A stretch of DNA of 64,000 bases from positions 23,140,425 through 23,204,424 of the forward strand of contig NC_054751.1 of the NCBI RefSeq assembly GCF_018143015.1, written 5' to 3'. Within the stretch, counting starts at the first letter, position 1; each line of letters begins with the position of its first letter. The notes beneath the pieces are model-generated. The model had not been told where the DNA came from, searched no databases, and saw only the letters and a program-made list of their open reading frames with translations. The stretch is from Lytechinus variegatus. Taxonomy: Eukaryota > Echinodermata > Echinoidea > Temnopleuroida > Toxopneustidae. Made by a program: the position numbers and the translations under genes. Positions 46,051 through 60,100 of this stretch are shown in pieces.

Positions 46051-48130
46051 CTACAAATTGCATACACAACAATGCTTATAAGTAGGGGAAAGCAGGGTAA
46101 GTTGAGCATAAGGGCAAGTTGAGCCACCAGCCCCAGGCAAATAATGAATGAGTCAGGAATTGTGTTAGTGAAGTGTATTGATTACCCATTGCATAACCCC
46201 TAACCCCACCATATTGTTTTCAACTTTTAAACAAAGAGTACTTTTCTAGGGCTAAGGAAAAATACAAATTTCAGCCAAAAAAGAAAAAAGGGATGTGAAA
46301 TAAACAAGTGCTTACACACACACGTCTTAAAACACAATAAAGACAAACGAATAACATTGTTAGTCCAAGTATGGATCTTCATTCTTGTAATAGTGTTTTA
46401 CATGATGCATACGAAATATATGGATGCAAAATTACCGCATTAAGTTTGGAGTGGGGTGAGTTGAACCAGCCAACATGGGGTAAGTTGAACCTTAAAAAGC
46501 CATCGATATGCAGGCAGAAAGTAGTAAATTTACATGACTGTTCTCTCTTTTTTTAGAGGAGTTATAATTTATAGAGGATTAGCAAGTGAAAAGACTTTGA
46601 ATAAAAAAAATGATGGTTGTTCCTCCATACATTTTGTACATTGTTTTTGTAGCTCAACTTACCCCCAGAAGGTGGCTATACTTACCCCACAGATGAGGCA
46701 TGTTGAGCCATTTGACATCTCTTTTTTAAAGGTGACAATGACTTTCAGTGTGGGGTTTAGAAAGTTACACATAGGTGTAAAATATTTCAAAATAAAGAAA
46801 TTTTAAGGCAAAGTACTTATTTCTACAAGATTATCAAAGGGATGGTCCGGGCTAAAAGTATGAATAGCTCAATAAATAGAGTAGAATTCACTGAGCAAAA
46901 TGCCGAAAATTTCATCAGAACTCGGATAAAAGTTATTGAATTCTAAAGTTTAGCAATATTTTGTGAAAACGGTCGTCATGAATATTAATTGGCTGGGCTG
47001 ATGATGTCACATCTCCACTTGTTATTTTGTATTTTAGTATTTGAAATTACATGTAGGTTTATTAAAAAAAAATCCTCCAAGAACTAGAAAAATTTGATTG
47101 ACAACTGATATAGTGCATAAGACATTTATTGCTGCAACTTATTTCATTATAAGGGAGACATATAATTACACAAGTATAAAATAATGCAAAAATTATGATT
47201 TTATGTAATAACATAAAACGGAAAGTGAAGATGTGACATAATCAGCCCACTTAATGAATATTCATGACGACTGTTTTCCCAAAATATTGCTAAACTTCAA
47301 TAACTTTATTATTTGTTATCCGATTTCAATGAAATTTTCGGCATTTGCTCAGTGAATTCTACTCTTATTAATATATAAATATTTTCAGCCTGGACCATCC
47401 CTTTAATTATATCAATTCTAACATGCAAAAAGCAAAAATGTTAACTTTTCCCGCCTTCCCCTATACAGTTCAGCAGAAGATTATATAACATGCTATTCGA
47501 TTATCTACTTGCCGTTGGAATGTGCTGTACTCTCTTGGCCAATGCCACTTATAGAACCATCTTAGTATTCTCTTCACTTACATGTAAAAACAAATTTTAC
47601 ATTTGTTGCTGTAAATCTCCGTTGAAATATTGTGACTGTGTTGCACCCCGTTCCCCTTTTTGAGCGGAATTGCACATTCTTATATCAATTATCATTGTTA
47701 TTATCCGTAGTTATTGTATATTCTAATTTCCATTATCTTTTGAAAAAAATATTCTTATATTTGTTGCCATATTGCGTTTAACTCTGTCGCAAAATACAGT
47801 TACTGTTCCCCCCCCCCCCCCCCATCGCAAAGCTTTTCGTCCACTGAACTGCGTGAATCAATGAAATTGAATAAAATGTAATAAATAGAACGTATTTTCA
47901 AAAATGTTTTCTTACCAGCATAAACCAGTTCTGATCCATCAACACAAACATCTCTACCCCATCTTATATACACAGCTCCACTACTATTGACATTGATTAC
48001 TGTATTATTACCACTCGTGTTTTCACTGCTACCATCATTCGTTTGATCTACAGGACTCGGCATTCCTGAAGAGGGGGGAACAAATGTTTTGATATAATTA
48101 TGTATATATATATATATATATAATATATAT

Positions 48131-48173
<43 letters not shown>

Positions 48174-51100
48174 GAAAAAAATGAATGAAAAGAACAATGA
48201 AAGGCGTAGCTTAAATCAAGGTTCCCCGGAGCTATCTACCCTTGGGAACACTGGTGAGGCCGAAAAGCATTTCTGCCGGGAATCGAACTCGGGGGCCCCC
48301 AGCTTTCAACGCCGGTGCCTTAACTACTAGACCACAGAGGCAGGCTATAGTGGCTAGGGCGCCCCCGATCCGATTGACCGTCAGATTAACATATTTTCGA
48401 CCCCACCAATTAATTTTTCCTTTGTCGGGTGTAGATAAGTTTTAAACGATAACAAACGGCCATGCCTCGGCTGAATCAAAGCAAGTGCTTAGAAAGAACT
48501 ATTATCTTTGGAATCGTTCTCTCCGTCAACATTTCAGAGGGTCAAAATTTTATACAAGCTCGACCCTCTAAATTTGAGGTTAAGAAAATGCATGAATAAC
48601 ACCACGTTACGATTATATTCGTCGCTCGCTCGAATACGATGACACTAAAACTACATTATGTCAAAATTTATACATCAAGGTCTACATGTTTTCTTTAAAA
48701 TGTTTATAAAGCACAGACCAATCAAGTTTTAGTGTTGATTTTTATTCTAATTCTTGGGGTTGCTTCGAGTATGCCATCAACCCAATGTAAGGATTTTCTC
48801 CTTAGTTTCGAAGCTGCCTAAAATCCATCTCCAGTTGGCTCCAGTTATGGCCAATGCTCGCTAGTTCGGTGAAAACCTATAACCTAGATAGCATATTCCA
48901 ATATTCGTTAAACAAAATAAATTATTACGAGATACAGCTGCAACGTAACGCGATTTCAGAAAGCAGCCAGTACAATTTTTTTTTAATGTTATTATAGCGC
49001 ATTTTACGTTTTTTATAAAATGGTTGCTGATTAGAATAGGGTTATCCACAGCATTAAGAACTCCATATGGTTTTTATATTCTATATAGAGGTCCTTGTAC
49101 AAGCAAGAACCGGATCTAAAGAACTGTTTAGGACCCTTTTCTGCTCCTCTAAAGGTCAAGTCCAACCCAGAAAATTATTGATTTGAATCGAAAGAAAACA
49201 AAAACAAACATAACGCTGCAAATTTCGAAATCGGATGTAAAATAAGAAAGTTATGATAAAGTTTAAAGTTTTAATTTTCGCTTATTTTTCACAGACAGTT
49301 CTATGCGCAACTCAGCGATATGCAAATGAGAGAGTTGATGATGTCCACTCATTATTTCTTCTTTTTTATTGTTTGAATAATACAATATTTCACTTTTACA
49401 GATTTGACAATAAGGACAAACTTAATTTAACCATAAACTGTTAAAATAATGGTAATTGCACATGTTCAAAGGAAATAAAACTTTTGTTTCATTTGACAAG
49501 GAGAAAATTAGAATATTTCATATTTCGTATAATAAAATACAAAAGTATAATAAATACATTCATATAATAAATAAATAATTCGTATAATAAAATACAAAAA
49601 AATACAAATGTGGAGCGTTGTGGCCCAGTGGATTAGACTTCGGACTTTGAAACAGAGGGTCGTGGGTTCGAATCCCAGCCATGGCGTAATTTCCTTCAGC
49701 AAGAAACTGATCCATAGTGTGCTGCACTCAACCCAGGTGAGGTAAATGGGTACCGGTAGGAAGTAATTCCTTAGAAAGCTGAGTGCGCTATGAACGCCTA
49801 GCTTAGCCTGGTAATATAGGAGCGCTTTCAGCACCTAACAAGGTGGATATGTGCGCAATATATAAAATATCCTATATTATTATTCAAAGAAATATGAGTG
49901 GGTGATGTCATCAGTCTGCTAATTTGCACACTGTTGAGGTGGACTTGTCCTTTAAAGAACATTCAAGGTTCCACATACGGGACAAAGATGCTGAGTTTAT
50001 AATTAAGATGATATATAAGACATCTTTGAAAAAGCAGAGTGACTTTGCTCGCTCTCTCGATTATGACAGTAACCATGGGCGACAGTTGGGGGACAGGGGC
50101 ACCATTCCACATAAGGAATATCAAAGTCTTTGATGAAAAAGTTCAGAAAATTAAATATAAAGGCCTGTGTCGTGTCATTCGAAATTACCCTTCATCAGTT
50201 GAGAAAATAGCAACGTGGCATTTAATCGCGGGGCCAAACGTTTTTACGCTCTGTTTTTCCAAAGCTTTTTTTCTTCTAAGACTAGCCAAACGTGTTTAGG
50301 TGTGTTCCCCCCCCCCCCCCCCTAAGCTTTTTCCCCCGCAGTCATATTCTGGCGGCAACTTGTTTAGGAGCCAAAATGTGGAATTAAAGCCTGCAAAAAA
50401 AATGTATAGAGGGTGATTTTGCACACAGAGAAAACCTCGTTGACGGGGTGTTTGGAAATAATTTGGTCACGCATGTGTAAAGCAATACATTTGACCCCCG
50501 GGCATTTATATTGTCCCCTCCCTCATGACTGACGCTACCCCTGACTGTTTTTATTACGGGTAAAAAGAAAACTATTTCCAGTACTAAGCTAATATGGAAT
50601 TAGGATATTGCACATAACGATTGTATCTTCAGTATTTTTCTACTGAAATAACACTATTTCCTTTCTGGTTCTGGTAGCTATGATCAAACGAAAAAAAAGT
50701 GTATCAAGTTTGTCATAACCCCGAAGGTAACATTATCAATAATTATTAGTATTATCGTATAATCAATTATTATCTTTATTTTCATTATCATTCCTATCAT
50801 CATCAGCATCGGCACCTCAGTCACATTTGCTCTCCGGTGGCCGTGCGGCGAGTTTAATTTTTTGTTCAAACCATAGAAATGTTCGGCGGTTCGCGCGGCC
50901 AAGCACAGCATGTACCCCGCTCCCCCCCCCCCGAACCCACCGCATTGCAATAGACCTCACACAAAAATTTGACAAATAAATATCAATTATCATATGGCAA
51001 CAATGACCCTGCCCACATTATAGAGTAATCCGGATATATTTTGTAAACCTTACCCTAAGACCCCCGCCCCCTCCAATAATGACAGGCATCTTCGCTTTAC

Positions 51101-54100
51101 TTTCTGATATTGCTTTTGTTTGCCAACCGCTAACAGCATGTTATTATGATATATCAAATTGAAATGAAGTAGGCATGATACATTGGATTGTCATAGTTAT
51201 TGGTAACACTCACTTGGATTGTTACCATGGCAATAAAGACCCCCACCCCACCAAAAATGATAGGCATCTTCGCTTTACTCTATTATTGCTTCTGTGTGCC
51301 AACTGTTATGACAAACGGGAAAAAAGTTACAGCTAGGTTCTACCAAATTTTCCACAAAAATATGGTTACCATGGCAACCGTGTCTCCACCCACTCCAAAA
51401 TCATTAGACGGCTTTGCTTTAGTATACAAATGTAGACCAACATCTGCAGTATGTGTACCTCAGCTGATTCAACGAGTCTGCATAGCATAGCAGACTAGGT
51501 CTACTGAGGCTGCAGAAATGGCTCGCTTCGCTCGCCCTTTCAGGCTGGTTTGCTTCGCAAACCAGTAGCAGATCCCACCTCACGAGTCATTCAGAGTCTA
51601 CATAGCAGACTAGCTTTGCTTTACCATAATGGACCTTCATGCCACATTTGAAGATGATCGGAGAAGAAATGCAGCTGGTAGAGCACTCACAAGGAAATCT
51701 CTGCCGCGGCGCGATGAGGCCAAATCCATAGTATCCTCCGAACTCTGCATGTTCGGGAGATTATGTAGCTGGTAAAAAAAATGTTAAAACGGTTTCGACT
51801 AGAGCAAATATGACTGAGGAATTAACAACAGTTTGACTCCCGTCGTCCTCATTATTCTACCTGATAGTTGGCCATTACACGAAGCGTCCCTCCCATCACG
51901 ACCGTCTCTTCCCGGTAGGCCAATGTCTCCTGGTGGTCCACGGGGACCGGGAGCTCCTTCTGGACATAGAGAACACGGACCTGACATTTAAAAAATAATA
52001 TTCAGTTATGCAGATCAAATTTACATGTAAATGTATTTCAATTTACTTGATCTGATTGAGACTAAAGGCCCGGTCCCAGTGACATTTAGGATGGATTGCG
52101 CATAAATTGAGGATAAAATTTGATTACAGACGCTAAACATCCGCAATATTCGTAAAGTATGCTGTTTTAAGACGGTTATTTTTCGCACTTGTCCGTAATC
52201 ATCTGCAAAGGCACATTTTTCCGTTCCCAGGAGTTTTGGGCTGCCCAAAACTCCTGGGAGCGGAAATCATCCGGTTTATATGCGCAATATATACGCAATG
52301 CATACTCAATGTATGCGCTGATGCGCTGAATTTTCGCAGTTATCCTGTGATATCCGCAACGGACATGGGATTGCAGATAAGTAGCGGACTGGGATAGAAT
52401 GCGAAACGAATGAATAGCGTGCCTAATACGACTTTATACCAAGCTATAGTAATTTATAAAGAATGCTTACAGACTGGTCACGAATAGTGCGTTTGTATTA
52501 CGACTGTTTCGCGAACAATTTGCGAGTACACAGCAAACATTCATCGTAAACCCAGATTACTATATAAATGTAACAGAAAATGAAATTTGACCGTAATTTT
52601 TTGTGTAGAATATAGGATGTTGCCATGGTTCATCACGGACATTTGATAGTTGCAGCCATCCAACAACATAACAATCTTCTCTTCCAAGTTCAACGTTTGA
52701 TCCAAATACGGAAAAGAAAGCGAAGGAGAAATCAAAGAGCTGTCTGGGTGAGACCTTGGATTGGCAGAAGACTAGATCTGGGCATGTACGATAGATTGAT
52801 GGTGGAGCTGCGTAACGAAGATCCACGTGCCTTCCAGAACTTTATGAGAATGCCCCCAGACATGTTTGACGAACTGGTATACCGGCTCACTCCTCGACTG
52901 CTCAAGACACAGACCAACTTCAGAGCGAACTTAGAGCCTGGACTCAAAGTGGCCATAACCCTACGCCATCTTGCCTCTGGTTCAAAATACAGGGACATGC
53001 ATTACGGTTGGAGGGTCCCTCACAGCACAATCAGCAAAGTTGTCATAGAAGTATGTACAGCCATATCAGAAGAGAACTTTGATGAACAGATGACTTGCCC
53101 TACCAACGATGAAGAATGGCGTGAAATTGCCAATGACTGGTTGCAGAGGTGGAACTTTCCTCACACAATCGGCGCGATTGATGGCAAGCATGTGGCATGC
53201 AAAGCTCCCCCAAACTCAGGCTCGGAATATTACAACTACAAGGGCTTTTTCAGTATCATTTTAGTTGCCCTGGTCAGTTCTGACTACAAGGTTCTTTGGG
53301 CTGACGTATCAGGAAACGGTTCCGCATCAGATGCTCAAATATACAACCAAAGTGAGCTGAAGCAAGGTCTCGAGAACGGCGACATTATGGGTTGGCCAAA
53401 TCCAGATCCCTTACCCAATGACACCCAAGATGTCCCATACTTCATTGTGGGCGACGATGCTTTCTCTCTGAGAACATACCTAATGAAGACATACAGTGCA
53501 AAGGCCCTGACCAGGGAAGAGCGTATCTATAACTACAGGCTGTCGAGGGCCAGGAGAGTCGTCGAGAACACATTTGGTATCATGGTGCAGACTCCCTGTG
53601 CCTTATATATATCGTTCCCTATCTGTAAGCTTTTTCGGAGCCTGTCCCGACTTGACGCGGTGAAGTTTAACATACCAAGTATGCATACCCCGCCACCATC
53701 CCTGTAGATGCTCTGATGTTATCTCAAGCTCAGTGGCTTTTTCTTCCCACAAAGCTTCTTTCTGTTTGTGTCTTTAACCATCCTACTTCCCCTTCTCCAC
53801 AAAAGCTCATTTTCTGCTAACCATTCGAAGGCATTATCTTCTTGGTCGGGTTTGAGGGTGAAGCTCTTTCGTGGCCTCTTCTCTTTCTTCTTTTCAGCTT
53901 TGTCATCTCTAGGCTGACTTGGACCAGGGACCTCATCGGCGCCAGGGAGGTCTTCTGGAGGTGGACTCGGTGACCTTGGGGATTGTGGAGGAGGTGGTAC
54001 TGGTGACGGAGCCCTCTCTCCAACTTTGCTTGTCTTTTGTTTCTTCTTTCCTCTTGATTTGGCTCTTGTTGACATGTTGCTACTTTCTACAATGTTGATA

Positions 54101-57100
54101 AAGATAATGACGCTGAAGAGTGGAGTGCTCTTCTTTTATATGGTCTCGATTCAAATGTATCACATTCGCAATGCGACCGTTGTTTCCGCACCACGTGCGC
54201 ATTGCATTCTCTATGCATACGTAATACTTCCGCAATAATCGTTTAGCATCCTATTTTTGTCCGCAATACATGTGTTATACTTCCGCATTACTTTCGTTAC
54301 ATTTTCGTAATGTCTGCAATACATTCCACAATTTTACAAGCAATATCCCTCGTAAAATAGCATTCGCAAGGTAATTCGTTTTTATTCGTGATATTTCCGC
54401 TTTTAATCGTAATTTGTTCGCTGTACATCTTTTATGTATCCGCAATTTTAAAGCGGATTTTTATTTTTTTTGCCAAATTTTTTTTTGTATTTATATGTTT
54501 TATTGGGTCCACACTGACCAAAAATAAACAAAAATAACAAATCAAACATAATTAAAATATTTACAAGTGATCATAACATCATTAGAAAAAAAAAACATAT
54601 ATAATAATAAAAAGAATAAATAAGAAAAAATAAATAATAAAGAAAAAAAGAGCGGAAAGATTTATGCAATGGCACAGACATGATAACTTATACAATTTTG
54701 ATGGCAAGTATTTGTATGCATATATACAGGGTAAACATGATACATATAATGATACATGTAAAGATGACAAAAATTATAATTCAAACTTCCATTTCTTAAA
54801 ATGAGCCGTGGGTTTATGTCTTTTTTTGGCCACACAATATTCAATTTCCCTTTGCTTTTTAACAAATGATCTGAAGGCTCCAAAGTTTGGATCAACTTTG
54901 CTGAATTTACAAATGAAAATGAAGTACTTCAACAATAAAAATAAGTAGGAAATGAACTTGTCATCCGGATCACCAAACATTTTACTGAAATTAGATAAAG
55001 TAAAATTGGAATCAAACTTCTGTATTAAAATAGTCAATAAATCTTGCCACAGGGGTAAAACCTTTTCACAAACACAAAATATATGAACCGATGTTTCAGG
55101 GAATTTGTTGCAAAATTCACACAAAGGGGAATCTTTCCTTTTAATCTTGAAAAGAAAATCATTAAAAGCAATGCATTTGTGAAAAACTTTGAAATAAAAG
55201 GAACGAATTTTAGTGTCTATCGAACATTTGAAGTTATTGCAATGTATTTTCTCCCATGAAATATTGTCAGGAATGGGTAAGATACTGCTCCAATATTCAT
55301 AACGTGCGTCAGGGCTAGATTTGCCACTCAAGATATTATAGGCGTAGCTGGGTAATTTTTTAATACCTATCAATTTGAGAATTAACATATGATGAACATC
55401 ATCATTGTCATGGACGTCAGCTTTTTGAAGATTGGGAATAAGCCAGTCTTTACGGATATTTTGGATTAGAAAATTAAATTTTCTTCTGTCAGAACGAGGT
55501 ATATTAAAATCCAAGATAAGTTCTTCAAACAATTTATGGCCAGGGAGGGGTGGATTAAGCAAATCTGATATCGTGTGAACATTGTTATCATACCATGTAC
55601 CATAATAAAAATATTGTTTGGATTTAGAACGAATCAATCTGTTAAACCATAATGATTGACATTCCCCTAAGTCAGAGAAACTACAATCAAAGATATCAAA
55701 AGTGGCTTGTTCTCGATATATATACCAGGTGCGTAAAGAATCAGCAAGTTGTGTACATCCCAGAGATCTTAAAACACATTCAGGGGCATATGCTTTCCAA
55801 AGAATATTTGAATCTTGATGAAAAGATTCCAAAAAGGACAACTCAATATATTTCCATGTCGAAGTATATCTGTCATCAAGAAGATATTGCACCCAATACA
55901 TCCTTTGAGCAAGGGCAAATGCATAAGGGTCTACCATTCGAAGGCCACATTGGCTATAATCATTGCACATCAGTTTTCTTTTAACCCTGTCCTTGCCTCC
56001 TTTCCAAATAAATCTAAAAAACATTTTATTCAAGTCCTTATAAAATTTAGAAGGAACTTTGATACCAAGAACAGAAAAAAGGTATAAAAGTTGAGGCAAA
56101 ATAAGAGACTTGATAACACAAATTCTACCAATCAGAGAAAGATTCCTCATTTGCCAGCAGTTAATAGTCTGTTCCATTCTTTTCAACTTTACCTTATAAT
56201 TGAGATCAAACAGTGAACCAAAATTAAGTGAAAAATGAATTCCCAAAGATTTAAATGTATTTGTCTTCCACGTTATTCCCCGGTTAGCAAGGGGAAATTC
56301 TTGGCAACCCCGCTTAGAACCAATCCAGATGGCTTCTGTTTTAGATAAATTAATTCTGCATCCAGAATGCACTCCAAATATATGTAAAGTATCAAAAAGG
56401 TGATTAAAAGAATTATTAGAACCGTCCAAAAATACAACAGAATCATCTGCAAAAAGAGAAATCTTTACTTCATGCCCGTTAACAGGAATTCCTTTGATTT
56501 GATCATTGTGGCGAATAGAAAGAGCCATTATCTCGATTACAAGAAGAAATAAATATGGTGAAATCGGGCATCCTTGAAAAATACCTCTTTGCATAGAAAT
56601 ACGGTCTGTTAAAAATCCATTATTTAAAACATAAGTCTGCCGCGAAGAATACAGAGTCTTGATCCATTTTTTTTGCCAAATTTAATGCGGATGACAACGA
56701 ATGACCGAAATTTGTATTCGCAATTCATGCATAATTCAACTTCCCCCTCCAGTGGGACCGGGCCTTAAAACGTTTGAATAACGGAAAATTCACATGTTTA
56801 ACGGATAATAAAAGATTTGCATTATTAATACAGGTTATAAATACAGGTTAAAGATTCCTTCCATGATAAAAATATGTTTTATGGCAGCAATAATGTTCCC
56901 ATATGTTAGTATGCTGTGCGATCATGTAACACACGTAGTTCCGACAAAATATATTAAAGGGAAGTTCACCCTGACGAAAAATTTTTTGAAAAATACCCAG
57001 GAAAAAATAATAAAATACGGATGAGGATTTGAGCAAAATCAATGTAAAATGCATAAATTACATTTTTGTTTAATGATTCACGATGATGACTAAGTGTGTT

Positions 57101-60100
57101 CTTTATTCGGGAGCGGGTGTGAAATAATTTGTCGATTGATAACTTTTCAGGGCAAGGCAATTTCCTTGGTCTGGGTGAACTTCCCTTTTAACTAAAGTAT
57201 CTTCCAATACACTACATGTATTGCACAAAATTGACTTCATCATCGTGGCAAAGTTTACACCAAGGAAGGTTCAAGTTTGCTCATGAATCAATGGTAGCAC
57301 CTTTTGGCATATTTGGGGTGTAAGCTTGCATCATGGGTGAGAAAAGGTGCAGCAATTAACCTTATTACTATTCTTTGTACCAATAAATGCTCGACTGCAT
57401 CCTGAGAAGTGCAACATTTTCACTTTTAAGGAGCATAATGGACGTTACGAAATGTTCAAATTTGCATCTTTATTGCATGGTTCATCTCTGTACCATATAG
57501 GGTGCCGAAAAAAGGCATTATCTTAGTAAATATAAATGAAAACTAATATAATCCTCTCCATATTATTTATTCCCATTACCTTAATAATCATGTTTCTGAA
57601 TTGTTTTGGCTTCGTAAAATTAAGTTTAAGTTAGATTTTAACTTTCTCGTTATGTCGTTTTTGTAGTTCATTTTTTATAAGCATCAAGCATTGAGTTTAT
57701 TATTGCCTACAGTTATTCAGTTAAACTTTTACAACTTAAGTCCACCATTGGAAAAGGTAGGTGCATATTCAATATCCCGTTATAATCTATTGAGTGTGAT
57801 ATACGCATACGTGCATTTATTGCGAAGGACTATATCAATTAAGATATAGACAGAAATAAAAAAAAATAAATAGATCTCGAAGTATAATAATGGTTTGTTC
57901 CTCTTTCTCCACCTCTCTCTCTCCTTACCTCTGTCCATCTACATTGCCCCTTTCTTTTTTATTTTCTGGTATATTCTTTTAAAAAATCTGTTATCTTGGA
58001 ATTAAGTTTTGTTGGTCCGAGTGTGGAGATTTAGACGTGAATTTTAGCAGGCATTCTTTTTATTTCTACCTTACTTGGGAATTTATGTCTTTGATGTTGC
58101 TGTCTTATATGCATTGTTTTTTAATCCGTAAAAGACTTGAATGAAATGGGAAATAATGTAAAATGAAAGAAATGGGAAATAATGTAAAATGAGCGGCTAT
58201 CAAATAGTCATGATTGGAATAGCGCCAGTATAACTTACATATATTTTTTTATATATGAATTCTCTTCATTAAAAAAACTTGTAAGTTAAACTTTTAAAAG
58301 ACAATATAACTTTCATGTTAATCATTCATATTTAAATACGCTTTATTTCAGGGCTGGCTATATTTGAACTTGGAAAGTTTGAATCAATGGCGGATCCAGG
58401 CGAGGGCACATCCGATCCTCGCCCCCCCCCCCGAGGGTAATAGCAAATATTTGTAAGGTGAATATGTCGTTCATATATATAGTCAAGTCTTATTTTCCTT
58501 AACCAAATGACCTCAATTTTGCAGTGAATCCCATGTATATATGCATGTCATTTTTTTCATTGAACAAAGTGAATACTTTATCATTAACATACAGTGCGTA
58601 TCCAAAAAAAGTTAACACTTAGAAAAAAAATCCTGTAAAATCATACATTTGCATTATCCTGAAGATTTTTCCACATTTTAACATTGGTACAAGTCCATTT
58701 CAGCAAATAACGATAGAAATGTCGACAAATATTTCCGCTTGAGTGAGCATCACTTACTTTTGAAATGTTAGTGAAAAATGATTTGCGCAAAACTTTGAAA
58801 TAGTATAATGCGAATAAAAGTAGATCTTAATCATGAAGAACATATGAAATTTAGCAGAAAAATTGATTTGAAGTATCTTTATCTTTAACTTGTTTTCTTG
58901 CCTAAAACACTTCGAAGAGTGCCATTGCGCCCACCTCACTCTCCCACACACCGAGGCTATCGTGACGATATTTTACACTGAGCTGTGATTTATACATGAA
59001 ATGGCTTAGGCTTGATTTTCATTTTGCTGATCATTGTGTAGCTTGGGAAATGTGTGGAGAAACAAGCATTAAATGAAAAATGAACTGTAAACCTACTATA
59101 AATGATAAAAACCTAGTGAAAAAAAATCTTATACGAACTTTTGTTCAGATTCAGTTATATCCTCATATCCAACTGGCACAAAAAGGGTAAAGGTTGTGCT
59201 TACTAAGTATTAAAATTTTAATTTTGGTGGCAAAATTGTTACAAAATGCTTGAATGTATCCGTTTTATTTCAATTGACTAAAAGTGAAAGGGAAATGTAT
59301 GAGAATTGTGTTTCGCAGGGTAAGTTTGATTTCACCCTTTCCCTTTGACACAGCGTGAAAACGAGCATTTCTGCGCAAATAGATTTCTGCAAGCTTTACA
59401 AAAATGGACAGTGCTCACTCAAGTGTTGCATATTGTCAAAACTGTTACTTTCCTTAGATAGATGAGACCCAGACCCAAGGATATATGTGACAAATTACCC
59501 ACATTATATATATTTTTTTATTCCCAGGGCTTTTTCAAAGTGTATACTTTTTTGAAACGCCCTGTATATTTTTTGCTTTTCAAATTTTTCCTGTAACAAA
59601 ATGACCTCATTTTGTAGTGAATTACTTTTTTTTCTTGTCAATATTTTCATTGAAAAAAATTACCTCAATTTTGTAGTGAATACTTTATTTGTTCATTATT
59701 ATACATTTTTTTGTGCTTGTCAAATTTTTTCTAAAACAAAATGACCTCCATATTGTAGTGAATACCTTTCTTCTATTTTTCTTTTGTTTTTGCTTTTCAT
59801 ATCATTCCTGACGCAAATCACCATTTTCATGGGGGGTATTTTTTCCGTAGAAAATTGCCCCCCCTCCCTAGAAAATATTTTATTCGCCCCTAGTCGGAAT
59901 CATGCAAAATTCAGAGTCGTTGAAGCCCAAATTGATATAAAAATATATTACACTCTAAAAACACTGAGTAAAAAATTACCCAATATTGAGTAAAAAGGGA
60001 ACATGCATGTTTGCGAGGTATTTCTTACCCCATATTGGGCTATTTCAACGCAACATTGCGTAAAATTTACCAAATATTGGGAATCTATTTACCTAACAAC

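Larger units (their letters stand above)
52066..56765. mobile_element. PIF/Harbinger DNA transposon in gene C intron 1
   Basis: Ends AGGCCCGGTCCCAGTG and CAGTGGGACCGGGCCT are inverted, with TAA duplicated outside (52063-52065, 56766-56768), the 3-bp T(A/T)A type of this superfamily. It carries a transposase gene (plus) facing a MADF-type gene (minus), the two-gene layout known for Harbinger. Its flanks are rich in CGCAAT words (52140-52560, 54160-54450). A LINE (54481-56665) is inserted at its right part. Both genes are truncated, so it is not autonomous. Confidence 0.88.
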
